DNA of 64,000 nt, taken from Thraustochytrium sp. TN22 (taxonomy: Eukaryota > Sar > Bigyra > Thraustochytrida > Thraustochytriidae). The stretch is taken from assembly GCA_013306675.1 (NCBI GenBank), contig JABLUY010000211.1:1-64000 (forward strand), given 5' to 3'. The notes under the pieces were generated by a model. The model was not told the DNA's origin, did no database searches, and saw only the letters and a list, made by a program, of their open reading frames with translations. The number at the start of each line of letters is the position of its first letter. Position 1 is the stretch's first letter. Below, piece by piece: positions 1 to 11,582 of this stretch. The position numbers and the translations under genes are program-made.

Positions 1-54
<54 letters not shown>
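1..54. repeat. (CGG)18 microsatellite, cut by left edge
   Basis: Uninterrupted CGG triplets start at the first base of the window and run to base 54, 51 bases before the Med18 start codon. The tract probably lies in the promoter or 5' leader of that gene. Its true length is unknown because the window begins inside it. Confidence 0.95.
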
Positions 55-55
<1 letters not shown>

Positions 56-105
56 TGGGGCGCCTGCAGGCTGCGGCGAGCGCGGGCGAGCGCGGGCGAG
101 GAGGG

Positions 106-906
106 ATGGCTTCGGCGCGCAGCGTGGGGTCGAACGCGAGCACGGGCGGCGGCGGCGGCGGCGCGGCGGGCGGCGGCAGCAACAGCACGACGAGCGAGTA
201 CGAGTGCGTGGTGCACTGCGTGGCGCTCTCGGAGACGGAGAAGGTGCGGCAGCGCGTGCAGGCACTGTGCGATGACGGGTGCGCGCGCGTGCCGGACCTG
301 GATATTGGCGAGGTGGCGTGGACGCGAAAGGCGACAGAGCGCGGGTTCGCGACGGGGCTGGGCGGGCTGACGGAAGTCCGCGTGCGGACGACGAGCGGCG
401 ACTTGGTTCGCGTGGACGACAACAAGACGCAGATCTGCGCGGCAGGCCAGCCAGTGCCCCTGACGCGCGCGGAGCGCGCCGAGCGCACCGAGGTCCTGCA
501 CTACGGGCTGTTCCAGAAGGCGAACTTCAAGAAGCTGGGCACGCCGATCCGCAGCATGCTGCGCATCGGCATGGCAGGTGACGTGCCGAGTTTTCTGGCG
601 AACGTGGGCTATGCGCAGTCGTACCAGGTCTCGTATACCGGCGAACGATTGCTGACGAGGGACGGCGTCGAGGTGGACTTGCTGCGCCGCACCAAGCAGT
701 ACAAGAGCCGCATCCTGCTCGTTCCGGAGGGCTGCACGAGCGTGGAGGACGCGCCGCTTATCGTGACGGTCCGCGCTGTGGCGCCGACGGAGCCCGACAT
801 CGAACGCACGGCCAAGAAGGTGCGCTCCTTTGTGAATGACCTCAAGGTGGGCTCGACCCTGGAGGAGTTCAACTTTGAAAAGTCGCTGCCGCGCATGCTG
901 CGCTGA
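106..906 (+). CDS. MED18: Mediator complex subunit 18 (Med18)
   Basis: The 266-residue protein looks like Med18, a head-module subunit of the Mediator coactivator that bridges transcription factors and RNA polymerase II in the nucleus. Residues 1-30 are a Gly/Ser/Ala-rich, probably disordered leader. The fold-forming part begins near YECVVHCVAL, followed by the Med18-typical 'valLCDdg' stretch. The C-terminal half carries the pattern SFLANVGYAQSYQVSYTG, then a hydrophobic strand (RILLVPEG) and a final helix FVNDLKVGSTLEEFNFEKSL, which follows the end of animal and plant Med18 in order and spacing. The length fits the family (about 200-300). The chosen ATG is the first in the frame. The gene is tail-to-tail with the next one, with 253 bases between stops. 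Identification rests on recalled family pattern, so it is good but not certain. Confidence 0.72.
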   Translation: MASARSVGSNASTGGGGGGAAGGGSNSTTSEYECVVHCVALSETEKVRQRVQALCDDGCARVPDLDIGEVAWTRKATERGFATGLGGLTEVRVRTTSGDLVRVDDNKTQICAAGQPVPLTRAERAERTEVLHYGLFQKANFKKLGTPIRSMLRIGMAGDVPSFLANVGYAQSYQVSYTGERLLTRDGVEVDLLRRTKQYKSRILLVPEGCTSVEDAPLIVTVRAVAPTEPDIERTAKKVRSFVNDLKVGSTLEEFNFEKSLPRMLR

Positions 907-1159
907 TGGCTGTGCGCCAAGGGGTTGGCGCGCGTGTCATCGGCAGAGAGTTAGGAAATGCTTTTCTATCATGTTGCTGTACAAAAGAGAGGACTCGAAG
1001 GCAGACGGGCGAGTCCAGCGTGAGGCGCGTGCTGTGTGCTTGGCGCACGGAGGCTCTGCTCGAAAATTTGCTGGGTAGCAGTCACTACGAGAGGAAAAGA
1101 GTAAAGTACAATCTTGTGCAGGCGCAGGTGCAGGCGCGGGCGCGAGAGCGCGGACTGCA

Positions 1160-2000
1160 TCAGCAGGGCAGGTCGGGGAGGTGGAGAAAGCTCGGGTAGA
1201 TGCTGGAGACGTCCTGCAGCTCGAGCCGGTAGAGAACCTCTCTCGCGACATCGACGCCGTGGGTCGCGTGCGGGTTGGGCACGACGGAAGTGTGGCCGCG
1301 AAGAACCATGCGACGGCCAGAGGGGAGGCGAAGCAGGTTGTGGAAGTAGTAGTCAAGCGGGTTGATGGTCTTCTCAATGACGAGCTGCTTGAAGGTAAGG
1401 TGGTGGAAGAGCAGGAGGCACTTGCTCTCCTGGGTCTCGTCGTAGAGGCGCGGGTCCCTGCCCTTCATAACCAGACCGTCCATGATGCGTGTGGTGGTGT
1501 CGTCCTGGTCGACCGCGACGAAGCCCGTAGCGTAGGTCCCCTTGTAGTACATGACGCCTACGGGCAGAGTCGGGATGAAGTCCATGCGTGCCGCGAACAT
1601 GAAGTCGCGCTGGAATCGCGGGTCGAGGGCGTCAAGGCGATGCTTGAGCGACTGTGCGACGCTGGGCAGAAAGAGCGTCTGCGAATAGAGGCGGTACCAC
1701 TTGGTGAACTCCTCGGTCGTGAAGGTCTCACAGACGGACTTGAAGATGTCGAAGGCCACGAGCGCGGCGTCCACGGAGGCCTGCAGCTCGTCCGGATCTT
1801 CCATCTCGCTTTCGAAGAGCGCCGCCCGAAGATATTCGAGGTCGCGCGCCTCGCCGAAGCCGTCCGGGCCTCTGCGTGAGCGCCGACGCGGCGGCCCGGG
1901 GGACAACTGCGTATAAGACAGGTGCTCATGATTGCGGCGGCGCAGTTCCCCCTCGTGCTGCTCGGTGAAGTAATGCTGCTGTTGCTGTTGCTGTTGCTGG

Positions 2001-2031
<31 letters not shown>

Positions 2032-3196
2032 GGGCGTGCTGCAGCAGCGGCTGGTGATGGTGGTGGTGGTGTTGCTGCTGCGGGTGTTGATGCCGATGCT
2101 GCTGCTGCTGGTGTTGCTGGTGTTGGTGCTGATTTTGGTGGAGCTGTTGCTGGTGGTAATACTGCTGCTCATGCGCGTGGGCGTACGAATGCTGAGCGTG
2201 GTGGACATGTTGGGTCTCACGAAGCGAGGCTGCTGCTGGCAGCGGTGGTGGCGGCAATCCGAGAGAGGAAGAGGAGGAGGATGCAGAGGAGGATACAGAG
2301 GAGGAGGACGAAGAAGAGGAGGATGCGGAGGATGACGGAGCCGAGTAGAGAAAGGGCCCCTGGCTCGGCTCCCGGGTGGGGAGCGTGAGGGGCGGGGGCG
2401 GCGGCGGCGGCGGCGGCGGCGCAAAGTCAGATGTCGAGGATGGAAAGCGGGCGGGCGCCGCTGCGGCTGCGGCTGCGGCTGCAGCTGCTTCTGCGGAAGA
2501 GTGGGCGTGGGCGTCGCGCTCGCGCTCGCGCTGCGGTGAGGATAGCGTGAGCGCCGCTAAATCGGAGTGGTGGTCTGGCGAAGGGGAGTAGCCGGTATCG
2601 GGCGAGGAGGGCGCCTGCGTGTCGGTGGCGGAGCCCGGGGCTGGCAAAGCCGGCGGGACGGAGCTGCCGGAGGGCGTGCGGCTGATGGCGCCGTCCGGGG
2701 CGGACGCGGGCCAGAATTGCACGACGCTGGGCGCGGACTCGACAACAAACGTGCGTACGAGCGCCTTGTCCTTGACGGGCGAGTTGGAGGGGCGTTGGAG
2801 AAGCACGAGCCAGTGGCCCTCGAAGCCGTGGCGAAAGGAGCTGTCGGCGGGCTGGTCTTTGGGCAGACGCATGCGCGTGCCCATGCGGCGCAGCACGAAG
2901 CCTAGGCGGCCCTCGTGCTCGGGGGACCACCAGACGCGGGAGCGCGCTGTGTTGTTGTACTTGACGCAGATCTCGGTGGGGGAGAAGCGTCCCTTGGGCG
3001 CCTTTTTGGACTCCTCGGAGCTCTGCACGAAGAAGTAGCGCACCGCCGGCTCAATGGGGCTGGCGCTGACGCGAACGGGCATGCGCGGGTCGAAGGTGCC
3101 CTGGCGCGCCTTGAGCAGCAGCTCGAAGCACTCGCGCGCTGAGAAGGCCTGGCCTGGCATGCGCTCCTCGACGTCGACGCCCATGGCGGCGACCAA
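1160..3196 (-). CDS. Orphan two-module protein with polyQ/H linker, paralogue A
   Basis: This 678-residue protein belongs to no family I recognise. It has two conserved modules joined by a long low-complexity linker. Module N (about 20-163) contains FELLLKARQGTF, SASPIEP, ICVKYNNTARSRVWWSPEH, SFRHGFEGHW and VVQFWP. Module C (about 453-678) contains LVAFDIFK, FTKWYRLY, LDALDPRF and INPLDYYFHNLL, and ends in HLPDLPC. The linker is rich in Ser, Ala, Pro, Gln and His, with CAG/CAC-type tracts. The same two modules, in the same order, occur in the gene at 9065-11389 on the opposite strand, which shows that both are real genes. The linkers resemble those of transcriptional regulators, but no DNA-binding motif is visible and I assign no function. 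The start could also be the ATG at 3184. Confidence 0.8.
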
Positions 3197-3320
3197 GGGC
3201 GGGCCTTGGCCAACAGCCTTGGCGCGTCGACGTCAGCGGCTTGTCTTGTCTTGCGCAGATCTATCAATCAACCAGCCCAGACCGCGGGAGAGCGGCGCTC
3301 ACGGTCCGCTCAGCTCGGCC

Positions 3321-3360
3321 CGGCTCGGCTCGGCTCGGCTCGGCTCGGCTCGGCTCGGCT
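3321..3360. repeat. (CGGCT)8 pentanucleotide repeat
   Basis: Eight perfect CGGCT units, 125 bases upstream of the start codon of the minus-strand orphan gene, so probably in its promoter or leader. Confidence 0.95.
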
Positions 3361-4076
3361 CTGAGGCGTCGCGACAGCCCGCCCGCTCGCGTTGGCCTCT
3401 CCGCGCGCGCCGTGCGGGTGGGCCGGGCCGACTGTGAGCGAGTTCGAGCGATTCTGCGAATGCGAATGCGGTGAGTGCTCTGGGCCAGCGCAACGTGTCC
3501 GTCGCGTGCAGCTCGCGTGGTGCGCAAGCAGGCGTAGGGCCGTGCGCGCTCGCTCGCTCGCGGGCCAGCGAGCCTTGCCGGCGGACACGTTGTTTCAGTT
3601 TCTGTAGGCCTAGTGAGGGCTGTGTTTGTGGTCCAAGACTGGTAGCAGGACTCGCGCGACTCAGGAGTAGCACGAACCGTGACTTGCGCTGACCCCGTCG
3701 TCCAGCGAGAAAAGCGTGGCGGGCCTTGAGTTGGTTGATGGTCCGGAAGCTCCGACCTGAGTTGCGAGTTTGCTCTCCTGCCCGAGGCGGAGCCGCGCCT
3801 GCCTCCTCGAGCGCGTCGCCCGGCCGCCGGATGAGCCAATGAGCACCTGCTCCTTGAGTGGGAATGTCTAGCCGATTGATCGACAGCGCGTGAGTCAGAG
3901 GGCCGCGTCAGCGAGCAAAGACACCTTTGTCCAGCCCAAGCCAGACAGAGTCTGACCCGATCGTGTCCTCGCGGCCCGCCAACGAAAGAAAGTCGACGAG
4001 ACCGCCTCGCGCGAGCAGGGCGGGCGGACAGAGGCAGCAGGAGGCGAAGGCCGCCCTACTACTACTACAAGGCCTC

Positions 4077-4077
4077 G

Positions 4078-4120
<43 letters not shown>

Positions 4121-4122
4121 CC
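4077..4122. repeat. (CTGC)n tetranucleotide repeat
   Basis: About eleven consecutive CTGC/TGCC units inside the long spacer. A shorter tract of the same unit lies near 7727-7752. Confidence 0.92.
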
Positions 4123-6591
4123 GTGGCGAGGGCGGAGCTGCCGCTGGCTGCTGCCTGGCTGCCAGGCTGCAGCTGTCAGGCGCCAGCCAGGGCCTCCTGG
4201 TGGCGTTCTCGCCGCCGTGCTCGTCCGAGTCCGCTGTTTTGGCTTGGACCGAGCTGACCCAGGTCGCGGTTCTGGGTGACGAGCTTTGTGCGGCAGCCGC
4301 TGGCTAGTAGCTAGCTAGGCTGGCTGGCAGGAAGTGAAGCGTGGCCCGGCAGCGTGGCCATCACTTGAACTCACTGATTAGCCTAGTTCGTTGTCATTGG
4401 CGGGAAGGCAGCGCGCGCGCGCGCGCGCGCTGCAATGGCGAGTGAGTCGGTCTCACAGTCTCGCTCAGGCTCAGGCCGCTCAGCCCTCTCGCTGCAGGCG
4501 CTGACCGCGAACAAACATCGACGCGGCTCGAGTCGAGTCGAGTCGACTCGGCTCGACTCGGCTTGAGGCGCCGCGCGCGCCAAGCCCGCGCTTGCCGCGT
4601 CGCCAGCCACGCTCCAGGCGACAGCGTCGGGGGAGCAAGCGCTCTCGCATCGTGTCGCGTCGTCTCGTGTGGCGGGCCTGGCGGCGCGGCAGCCTGGCTC
4701 ATGCGCTGCGCAGCGGAGCGGCCCCGGCCACGGCGGTCGAGAAGACATTGATGATGTCCGAGTAGAACAGTTGCGCACAACTGGCTGGCGCGGTCTGCCA
4801 GTGGGCCGGGGTTGGCAGCTTTTTTTTCCGCGACGGTGGCCGTGCCAGTGGAAGGTCGGTGGCTTGGCGGTGCATGCCTGGTACCACGGTGACTCGTGCG
4901 CGCGATGGGCGCTGGGGCGAGAAATGGCTGTGATTGGTGCCTTCGCAGCTTAGCTAGCTAGCTAGCTGGAGCAAAGGATGGTCGGCGCAGCTCCGCCTCG
5001 CTGGGGCTCCGCGCACATCGTCGGAGCGAGACAAAGCGCCGAGCCCAGTCTTCGAAACGCGCCTCGCCCGTCCCGGCGCGAGCCTGGATGAAGCCGCTGC
5101 CAGATCTAGCTAGCGGACGTCTCGGGTCTCGTCTTAGTAAGACTCGGGTCTCGTGACTTTCGTCTCGCCTCGTGTCTCGTTTCGCCTGGCGGGCTTGGCT
5201 GGCTCAGCTTGAGCCTGGCTGGCTGGCTGGCCCGGGCTCAGCCAGCTGGCCTGAGCTGGGCAGCAGGCTCGGCTAGTCCCGCCCCAGGTAGAGCTTCCTG
5301 CAGTCGACACCCTCGCGCGCGCGGCGCGGTCAGCGGCACCGGCTGGCGGCTGGCTGGCTAGCTAGAGTGTCAGCGCCCGGCGGTCCGCTGACCGGGTGGC
5401 GGAATGCCTTGCTTTCTTGCGCCACCGCCGCCGCCGCAGCCGCAGCCGCCGCAGCCGCAGCCTCTGGTGCCGTGCGCCACAAACGAAGGACGATGCTGGC
5501 CAGGGCTAGCTAGAGCCAACCCAGCTAGCTAGCCAACCCAATGAGCAAGAAGAATCAAGAAGCAAGACTGAGGCAAGCATGTGCAACGCGCATGTGCTCT
5601 GGCGGCCAGGCGGCTTGAAGCTGCGGGCAGCAGCTGGGAAGGGGAGCCCGTCCTTTCCGCCTGCACATCGCCAGCCACCTGACCAGCCAGCCACAGGTGA
5701 AAGTTCGCCGCGGCACGCGCGAAGTGAGAACTAGAAGGAAGGCAAAGCTAGGCAAACTGCCATGAGCGCGGCGACAGCATATGGCGGCGGCGGTCTTGTG
5801 GCCCGGCGCGGCGCTCGCGTCGCATTGCGCCAGCAGGCGAGCAGGCCTGGACGACCTGGTGCAACGGCGGCGCCATGGCATGATGGCGGCGCGCGTGCGA
5901 CGGCGCGCTGGCGCCCGCGCGCGCGGCCTCTGGCCACTCGGCTTCCCGGACTGACCTGCCTGGCTGAAGACGCCCCTTCCGATCTTTGCGGAGTGACCGT
6001 GTCGATCTTGCTGATGACGGAGGTGACGCGGCCACGGCCGCCACGCCATCATGTCATGATCATGATGCCTGCCTGGGCGGCGGCTCGCGGTCGGCTGCTG
6101 CCTGCAGCGTCCGACGTCGCAGTGCTTCAAGTTCGCTTTGGGCGCGAGTTCCGCGAGCGGGCAGGTCGCGGAGGTGTCGACATTGACAACAAGCTCCCTC
6201 GAGGCGGGCCTGGCGACCTGGCCCATCCGGGCCTCCACTGCTGCTGACTCGCTGCTGCTGGCCACGCCAACGTCCGGACCGCCCGCCAAAACATCACAGG
6301 CTATCTCTCCAGCGTCGGAATGCTCTCGCTGCGTAAGCTCGGGACGGGCCGTGACGAAGATGACGAGGCGGAGCGTTTTTCTGGAGTAGGTCTTGGCGCT
6401 GGAGCAGATTTTAGGAAAGAATCCAATGCACGGTCTCGACTGAGACTGAAACCGCGTCTGGCGACATGCATCGAAAGGGTTCGCGAACCGGCCAAGACAC
6501 CCAGCGAAGTTCACGCTGAGCAGCCAGCACACGAGGCGGGCGTCTTCATCCAGGCTCGCGCCGCGAGCCCCAGGGCGCCCCGGCGTTGGTG

Positions 6592-6699
6592 GATGCGATG
6601 CGATGCGATGCGATGCGATGCGATGTGATGCGATGCGATGCGATGCGATGCGATGCGATGCGATGCGATGTAATGGAATGCGATGCGACGCGATGTGAT
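6592..6699. repeat. GATGC pentanucleotide array
   Basis: Mostly perfect GATGC units, decaying to variants such as GATGT and GAATGC at the right end. The same unit, read as GCATC, recurs at 11424-11452 and 36791-36940, always outside genes. Confidence 0.93.
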
Positions 6700-7721
6700 T
6701 CCCACCCGCGTCGCCGCCAGCCGGTCAAGCTGGCTGACGTTTCTGACCGTGGGATGCCTCGGAACCTGATCCGCCTCACTGCAAGGGGGGGCAGAGCCAA
6801 AGCAGCCAGCTCACCGCAGCCTGCGCAGCCTCCCACTCAAGATACTTACCCGCCAACGCCAGAGGGTGCAGTGTGCATGGCAGCCAGCTTCAAAGATAAA
6901 CCCGTCAACGAAAGCCTGAGTCTGCAAACAAACCGTCAAGACTTCCGATCCAAAGCAAGGCCGATGGCCACCCTCAGAGAAAGAGGCCTGGATGACGTTT
7001 GATGTTTCTGCGCTAGCTGCCTCAGCGAGCTCACGATGATGGTTGATGATGGCAGATTTGCTTTCATGATGCCCGCGCGAGCTTGCTCACAGTCAGGCAG
7101 GCTGTTTTCCGAACTTTCTCACGGCGCGCACCATGCGGAGGCCAGGGCAGGCCCGCGCATATGCCCGCCAGGTCGCGCACCCTCGCTGCGCTGACGCAAG
7201 CATTGCACACCCTGACAGTTCTATCAGACTATAATCTCACGCGCGCGGCCGCCGCGGACTCGGCCGCGAGCGCGCCCTTCAAGTTCGCGTGCAGGTTCTA
7301 ACCCTGGAAGGGCCCCCCCCGCCGGGGACCGCGCGAGATTTTCCTTTGGCGGCGACTTGGCGGCTCGCCGAGCGGCGGAGCCCTTCGCTCGCAGCGACCA
7401 CCAGGCAGGCCACTGTGGCCGCAACGAGATCAGAGCTGTCGATACGATCGACGCTAGCTCTAAGGCTAGAGCTAGAGCTCTCTAGAGAGAGAGCTTGGCT
7501 CTCCGGCCCGGGCCCGGGCCGGCAGTGCGGTCGTCGCTTGCCTTTAGCTAACTAACGAACAGTAAACTGCCTTCGCAGACGGTCTTACAAATCGGGCCGA
7601 GCACACGCCCGCCGGCCCACCGCCTCTGGCCGCCGAGCACGTCGCGTAAGTCGCCGCGGTCGCTGTCACTACCATCCACGCCGCCGTGCTCGGCCGTTGC
7701 TCGCCCGGGCGGGCGGGCCGC

Positions 7722-7752
<31 letters not shown>

Positions 7753-9064
7753 ACTGCCGCTGCCGCGGCGCCGCCGCCCTGGGCCGCGGCCGCCGCGGCC
7801 CTCGTCTGCCCTGCCAGCTCCGCGACCGCGCGCGCCGCGGCCACGACCGACACGGGGGAGGGGGGGCCTCGCCGCACGCCATATCTGCCGGGCGCCACAG
7901 GCCGGCGGCGAGCCGAGGCACGCCCACGCGCTGGCGCCCACGCCCGCGCCCGCGCCCACGCCCGCGCCCACGCCGGGAGCGCGAGCTGGGCGGCCGCGGG
8001 CCTCGAGGCTCGAGGCCGGGCAAGGCTCGACCAGGGCGAGCTCGCTCGTGGTCAGCTCCCCTGGCAGGCGCGAGCTCGTTCGTCGCCGACGTCGCCGTCG
8101 CGGCCTGCCAGACAGTGCCAGTGCTTCGTTAGGCTGAAAAGGCGCGAAGCGCGAGGCGAGGCAGCCTGAGTGAGAGCGAGAGTCGAGCGAGAGCGCACTC
8201 CGCCGCCAGGGCGCGCGGTTTGAATCCCTCCTCCTTGCGCGCTATCTATCCATCCATCAAGGCCGCCAGCCTTCCTCTTTTCGCTCGCTTTGAAGTTCGA
8301 CCTCGCTTTCAACGCTTGCAGCGCAGTGCTGGCTGTTCTTCCCGCGCGCCGCGGCGCGAGGCCGAGTGCGGCGCAGCGCGCTCGCTGTTTGCCGCCGAGC
8401 CGCCAAGGGCCAAGGCGAGCGCCCGCCTGGCCGCTCCCGCCGAGCCGGCGCGGCGGCGCATAGCTGCTAGTAATTAGCAGCAGCGAGGAGGAAGCCAGGC
8501 AGGCAGACAGGCAGGGAGGCAGACAGACGGGGTTCGCGCGCGGCGCGCGGGCGGCGCGGCGGCGCGGCGGCGCGGCGGCGCGGCGGCAGCGCGGCGGCGC
8601 GCCGCGCGGCGCGGCGCGGGCGCACGCGGCGGCGGCGCAAGAGCCGGGCGCGGGCGGGCGCGGGCGCGGGCGCGGGCGCCCCGGTGCGGGCGCGGGCGGG
8701 CGTGGATCCCTCGCATCGCTTCGCATCATTGCCATCGTCGATCCGAGCGCGCGCGCCAAGCGGGCGGAGCGGCGCGGCGGCGTGGCGAGGCGCGGCGGCG
8801 CGGCGCGGCGCAGCGCGGGGGGAGGCGCGCCGGCGGGAGAGAGCGGCTGCGGAGCGCCGGCGCCGGCGCGCGTGAGAGAGAGAGAGAGCGGGAGCGCGGG
8901 CGCGCGCTAGCGAGCTCGCTAGCTAGGTAGCAGCTACTAGCGAGCAGCTAGGCGGCGCGAAAGAAGGGAGGCGCCGGGAGGACACCGGGCCGGCGCGGTC
9001 CCCCGCTCGCGGCCGCGCGGCTCCGCGCGGCTCTGCGCAGCACTGCGCGTCGCGGACGGAGGCC

Positions 9065-11389
9065 ATGCAGCTGGCGGCCATGCAGCTGGCGAACATGCGA
9101 GCGCCGGCGCCAGCCGGCGGCGTCAAGACGGAGGCGGCGCCGCCGCGGCGACAACAGGCGGCGCTCCTCGAGGAGGGGGACGACACGGAGAACGGGGTGT
9201 CGCTCGCCGTGGGGCTCGGCCTCGAGCCGGCAATGGGGGGCGGCAACGACGGCGACGGTACGCAAGCGCACCTGGAGCCGCTGGAGCTGGAGGAGATCTT
9301 TGACCTCCTCATCAAGGCGCGCGAGGGCACGCTGCGCGGGGATATTCCGACGCGCGCCACCGCCTCGCCCATCGACCCGCGCACAGGTCTCTTTTTCGTC
9401 ATCCCCGGCGAGGCGCGCCGCTCGCAGGCCAAGGGTGAGGAGATGCGCGTCAAGTACAGCAACTGCGTGCGCTCGCGCGTCTGGTGGTCGGCCGCGCACG
9501 GCAACCGGCTCGGGCTTGTCAGCCGCGCCATGAGCATGAAGACGCGCTCCGAGGCACACCAGACGACCATGTCCTTTCAACACGGCTTTCGCGGCCACTG
9601 GGTCTCGCTGCTTGAGCGCGACTCGGCGGAGCCCATCACCGACAAGGCCGTCATCCGCTCCTTTGTTCAGGAGAACAGCCCGAGTCTCGTGCAGTTCTGG
9701 CCGAATACCAGCGGCGGCAGCAGTGGCGCCAGCGCCGGGCCCTCCTCGCCGCACACCCCTCTGGCCTCGCCCGGCACGCCTGGCTCGCGCGTCGTGCCTG
9801 CGCCACTCCCTGCGCCGCTCGTGCCGCTGCCGGCCGCTCAGTCCTCGACGCCGCCCTCGCCCACTGTCGGCGCGCGCCGCCGGCGGGACCAGCTACCCTC
9901 GCCGCTCGGTGTACCACATGAGCAGCTTCACCCCCACCCCCAGCATCAGCACCAGCTGCAGAACCACCAGCACCAGCTGCAGAACCACCAGCACCAGCAC
10001 CAGCACCAACACCAGCACCGCCAGCACCAGCACCAGGTACCGCCGCCGCCGCCGCCGCCGCCGCACTATGGCAGCAGCAACGGTGTGCCGGCGCTCGGTG
10101 GCGCCGACGTCTGCATCCCCAGCGTGCACGCGCACCACCCCCACGCGCACCTCCACGCGTACGGCCAGCCTCACCACCTGCACCATCACCACTCGTCGGC
10201 ATCGTCCGGCACCGGCCTGGACGGCTCTTTCGAGTCGGCCGAGATGCTCGGCGACCTGGGCAGTCTAGACGCGCACGACCATGATCACCCGCTTCACCAA
10301 CGCCACCACCCCCAGCACCTTCACCATCAGCCGCTGCCGCGCGCCGGCTACGCCGAGGAGCCGTCCCTGACGCGCGCCGACGAGGTGTCCTCGATGCAGT
10401 CGCCGCCACCGGCGTCCGACTACTACGTGGAGGTCAAGTCCGAAGCCAGCAGCACGGCCGGCGCTGCGTCTCCCGACAGCAACAGCCACTACAGCCGCCA
10501 CGGCAGCAACACCAGCAGCGGCGGCGGCGGCGAGGCCGCTGGCCGGCGCAAGCTGGCGCGCCCGGCCGACGAGCGCCCCACGCGCACGCAGCGGCGCCAC
10601 TCCCCCGGGAACAGCCAACAGCACGCCGCCAAGGCCCAGTCGGCACAAGACGCGAATGCCGCCATGGACGGCTCCGCGCTGCCCATCTATCGCGAGGACC
10701 TCGAGCTAGCGCTCAACTGTATCATGAACTCGGACTCGGACAACTCGACTAGCCGCTACGCGCCTCCGGACGAGCGCGGTGGCATGACGGACGACGAGGG
10801 TGCCGCCGTGGTGGCCTTTGATCTCTTCAAAAAGGCCTGCGACATCATGGATGCCCAGGAGTTCGCCGTGTGGTACAAGCGTCACGTCTCCAAGCTCTTC
10901 GAGCCATCCGTCATGTGCCGCATCAAGTCCTGCCTCGACAAACATGACCCGCGCCTGCACCCCGAGTTCCTCGTGCCACTTAACCCGGGCTGGCGCGACG
11001 ACAGGCCCACGGCCCTCGCTCGGCTCGAGGGCAACTACGTCGACGGCTTCCACCTCTACCAGGGCAGCCGCGAGCTCTCAGACCTCCTCGGCTGCGACAC
11101 GGAGGTCGAGAGTTTCAAGGAGATCGACTTTTACGACCACCTCCTCGAGTCCAAAATCCTCGACCTCTTCGCCCACCTTGTGTACAAAAAGCGCGTCGCA
11201 GACAAGGCCATCGAGCCCCTCGACTACTGCTACCAGTCCATCGTCAACGTTTCCGGCCGACGTATCGTCATTCTCACACACATTCGCTGGCTTCTCGACG
11301 ATGACGGCGTAGTCCGGCTACACACCAAGCTTCAGGACGTCTCCGAGGATTTCGGTGACATTCTTAGCCTCCCGCCGCTCCCTTACTGA
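9065..11389 (+). CDS. Orphan two-module protein with polyH/Q linker, paralogue B
   Basis: This 774-residue paralogue of the protein at 1160-3196 lies head-to-head with it. Module N (about 73-213) shows IFDLLIKAREGT, TASPIDP, MRVKYSNCVRSRVWWS, SFQHGFRGHW and SLVQFWP. Module C (about 580-774) shows VVAFDLFKKAC, FAVWYKRH, LDKHDPRL, IEPLDYCYQSIV and the terminal SLPPLPY. The linker is long and disordered, with His/Gln-rich runs (about 297-325), polyproline and Ser-rich parts. Between the paralogues the modules agree strongly while the linkers agree only in composition, as expected for selection on the modules alone. An acidic stretch precedes module N. There is no transmembrane segment or catalytic signature, and the function is unknown. 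The chosen ATG at 9065 is first in the frame; a second in-frame ATG follows five codons later. Confidence 0.82.
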   Translation: MQLAAMQLANMRAPAPAGGVKTEAAPPRRQQAALLEEGDDTENGVSLAVGLGLEPAMGGGNDGDGTQAHLEPLELEEIFDLLIKAREGTLRGDIPTRATASPIDPRTGLFFVIPGEARRSQAKGEEMRVKYSNCVRSRVWWSAAHGNRLGLVSRAMSMKTRSEAHQTTMSFQHGFRGHWVSLLERDSAEPITDKAVIRSFVQENSPSLVQFWPNTSGGSSGASAGPSSPHTPLASPGTPGSRVVPAPLPAPLVPLPAAQSSTPPSPTVGARRRRDQLPSPLGVPHEQLHPHPQHQHQLQNHQHQLQNHQHQHQHQHQHRQHQHQVPPPPPPPPHYGSSNGVPALGGADVCIPSVHAHHPHAHLHAYGQPHHLHHHHSSASSGTGLDGSFESAEMLGDLGSLDAHDHDHPLHQRHHPQHLHHQPLPRAGYAEEPSLTRADEVSSMQSPPPASDYYVEVKSEASSTAGAASPDSNSHYSRHGSNTSSGGGGEAAGRRKLARPADERPTRTQRRHSPGNSQQHAAKAQSAQDANAAMDGSALPIYREDLELALNCIMNSDSDNSTSRYAPPDERGGMTDDEGAAVVAFDLFKKACDIMDAQEFAVWYKRHVSKLFEPSVMCRIKSCLDKHDPRLHPEFLVPLNPGWRDDRPTALARLEGNYVDGFHLYQGSRELSDLLGCDTEVESFKEIDFYDHLLESKILDLFAHLVYKKRVADKAIEPLDYCYQSIVNVSGRRIVILTHIRWLLDDDGVVRLHTKLQDVSEDFGDILSLPPLPY

Positions 11390-11423
11390 TTTCTGGCACC
11401 GCGGCAGCAAGGCACTCACGCAA

Positions 11424-11452
11424 CACATCGCATCGCGTCGCATCGCATCGCA
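11424..11452. repeat. Short GCATC pentanucleotide array
   Basis: About five GCATC units, one with a substitution, in the 3' flank between two convergent genes. Confidence 0.85.
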
Positions 11453-11582
11453 TGCGCGCACGCATTTCGACCCACCACACAGTGAATAATGAAATCCCTT
11501 TTTGGCAACATCACATCGTGTGAGAGAGCGAGGGCGACGCTGAGAGCGAGGAAGAGACCACGACACAAAAGCGGAGCGGATT

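Larger units (their letters stand above)
3197..9064. other. 5.9 kb gene-poor spacer full of simple repeats
   Basis: I see no convincing gene between the two divergent paralogues. Open frames here are low-complexity and lack family patterns. The stretch holds (CGGCT)8 at 3321-3360, a (CTGC)n tract at 4077-4122, a GC dinucleotide tract near 4411-4431, many CTAGCTAG clusters (4951-4970, 5500-5535, 8905-8945), a GATGC array at 6592-6699, another TGCC tract near 7727-7752, and GGC/GCG-rich DNA at 8540-8880. It probably carries the promoters and 5' leaders of both flanking genes. Confidence 0.7.

Noticed and set aside
5555-6532. A 325-codon minus-strand frame in the long spacer
   Set aside because: Composition is Arg/Ala/Ser/Pro-rich with no hydrophobic core or motif, and other frames in the same place look no worse.
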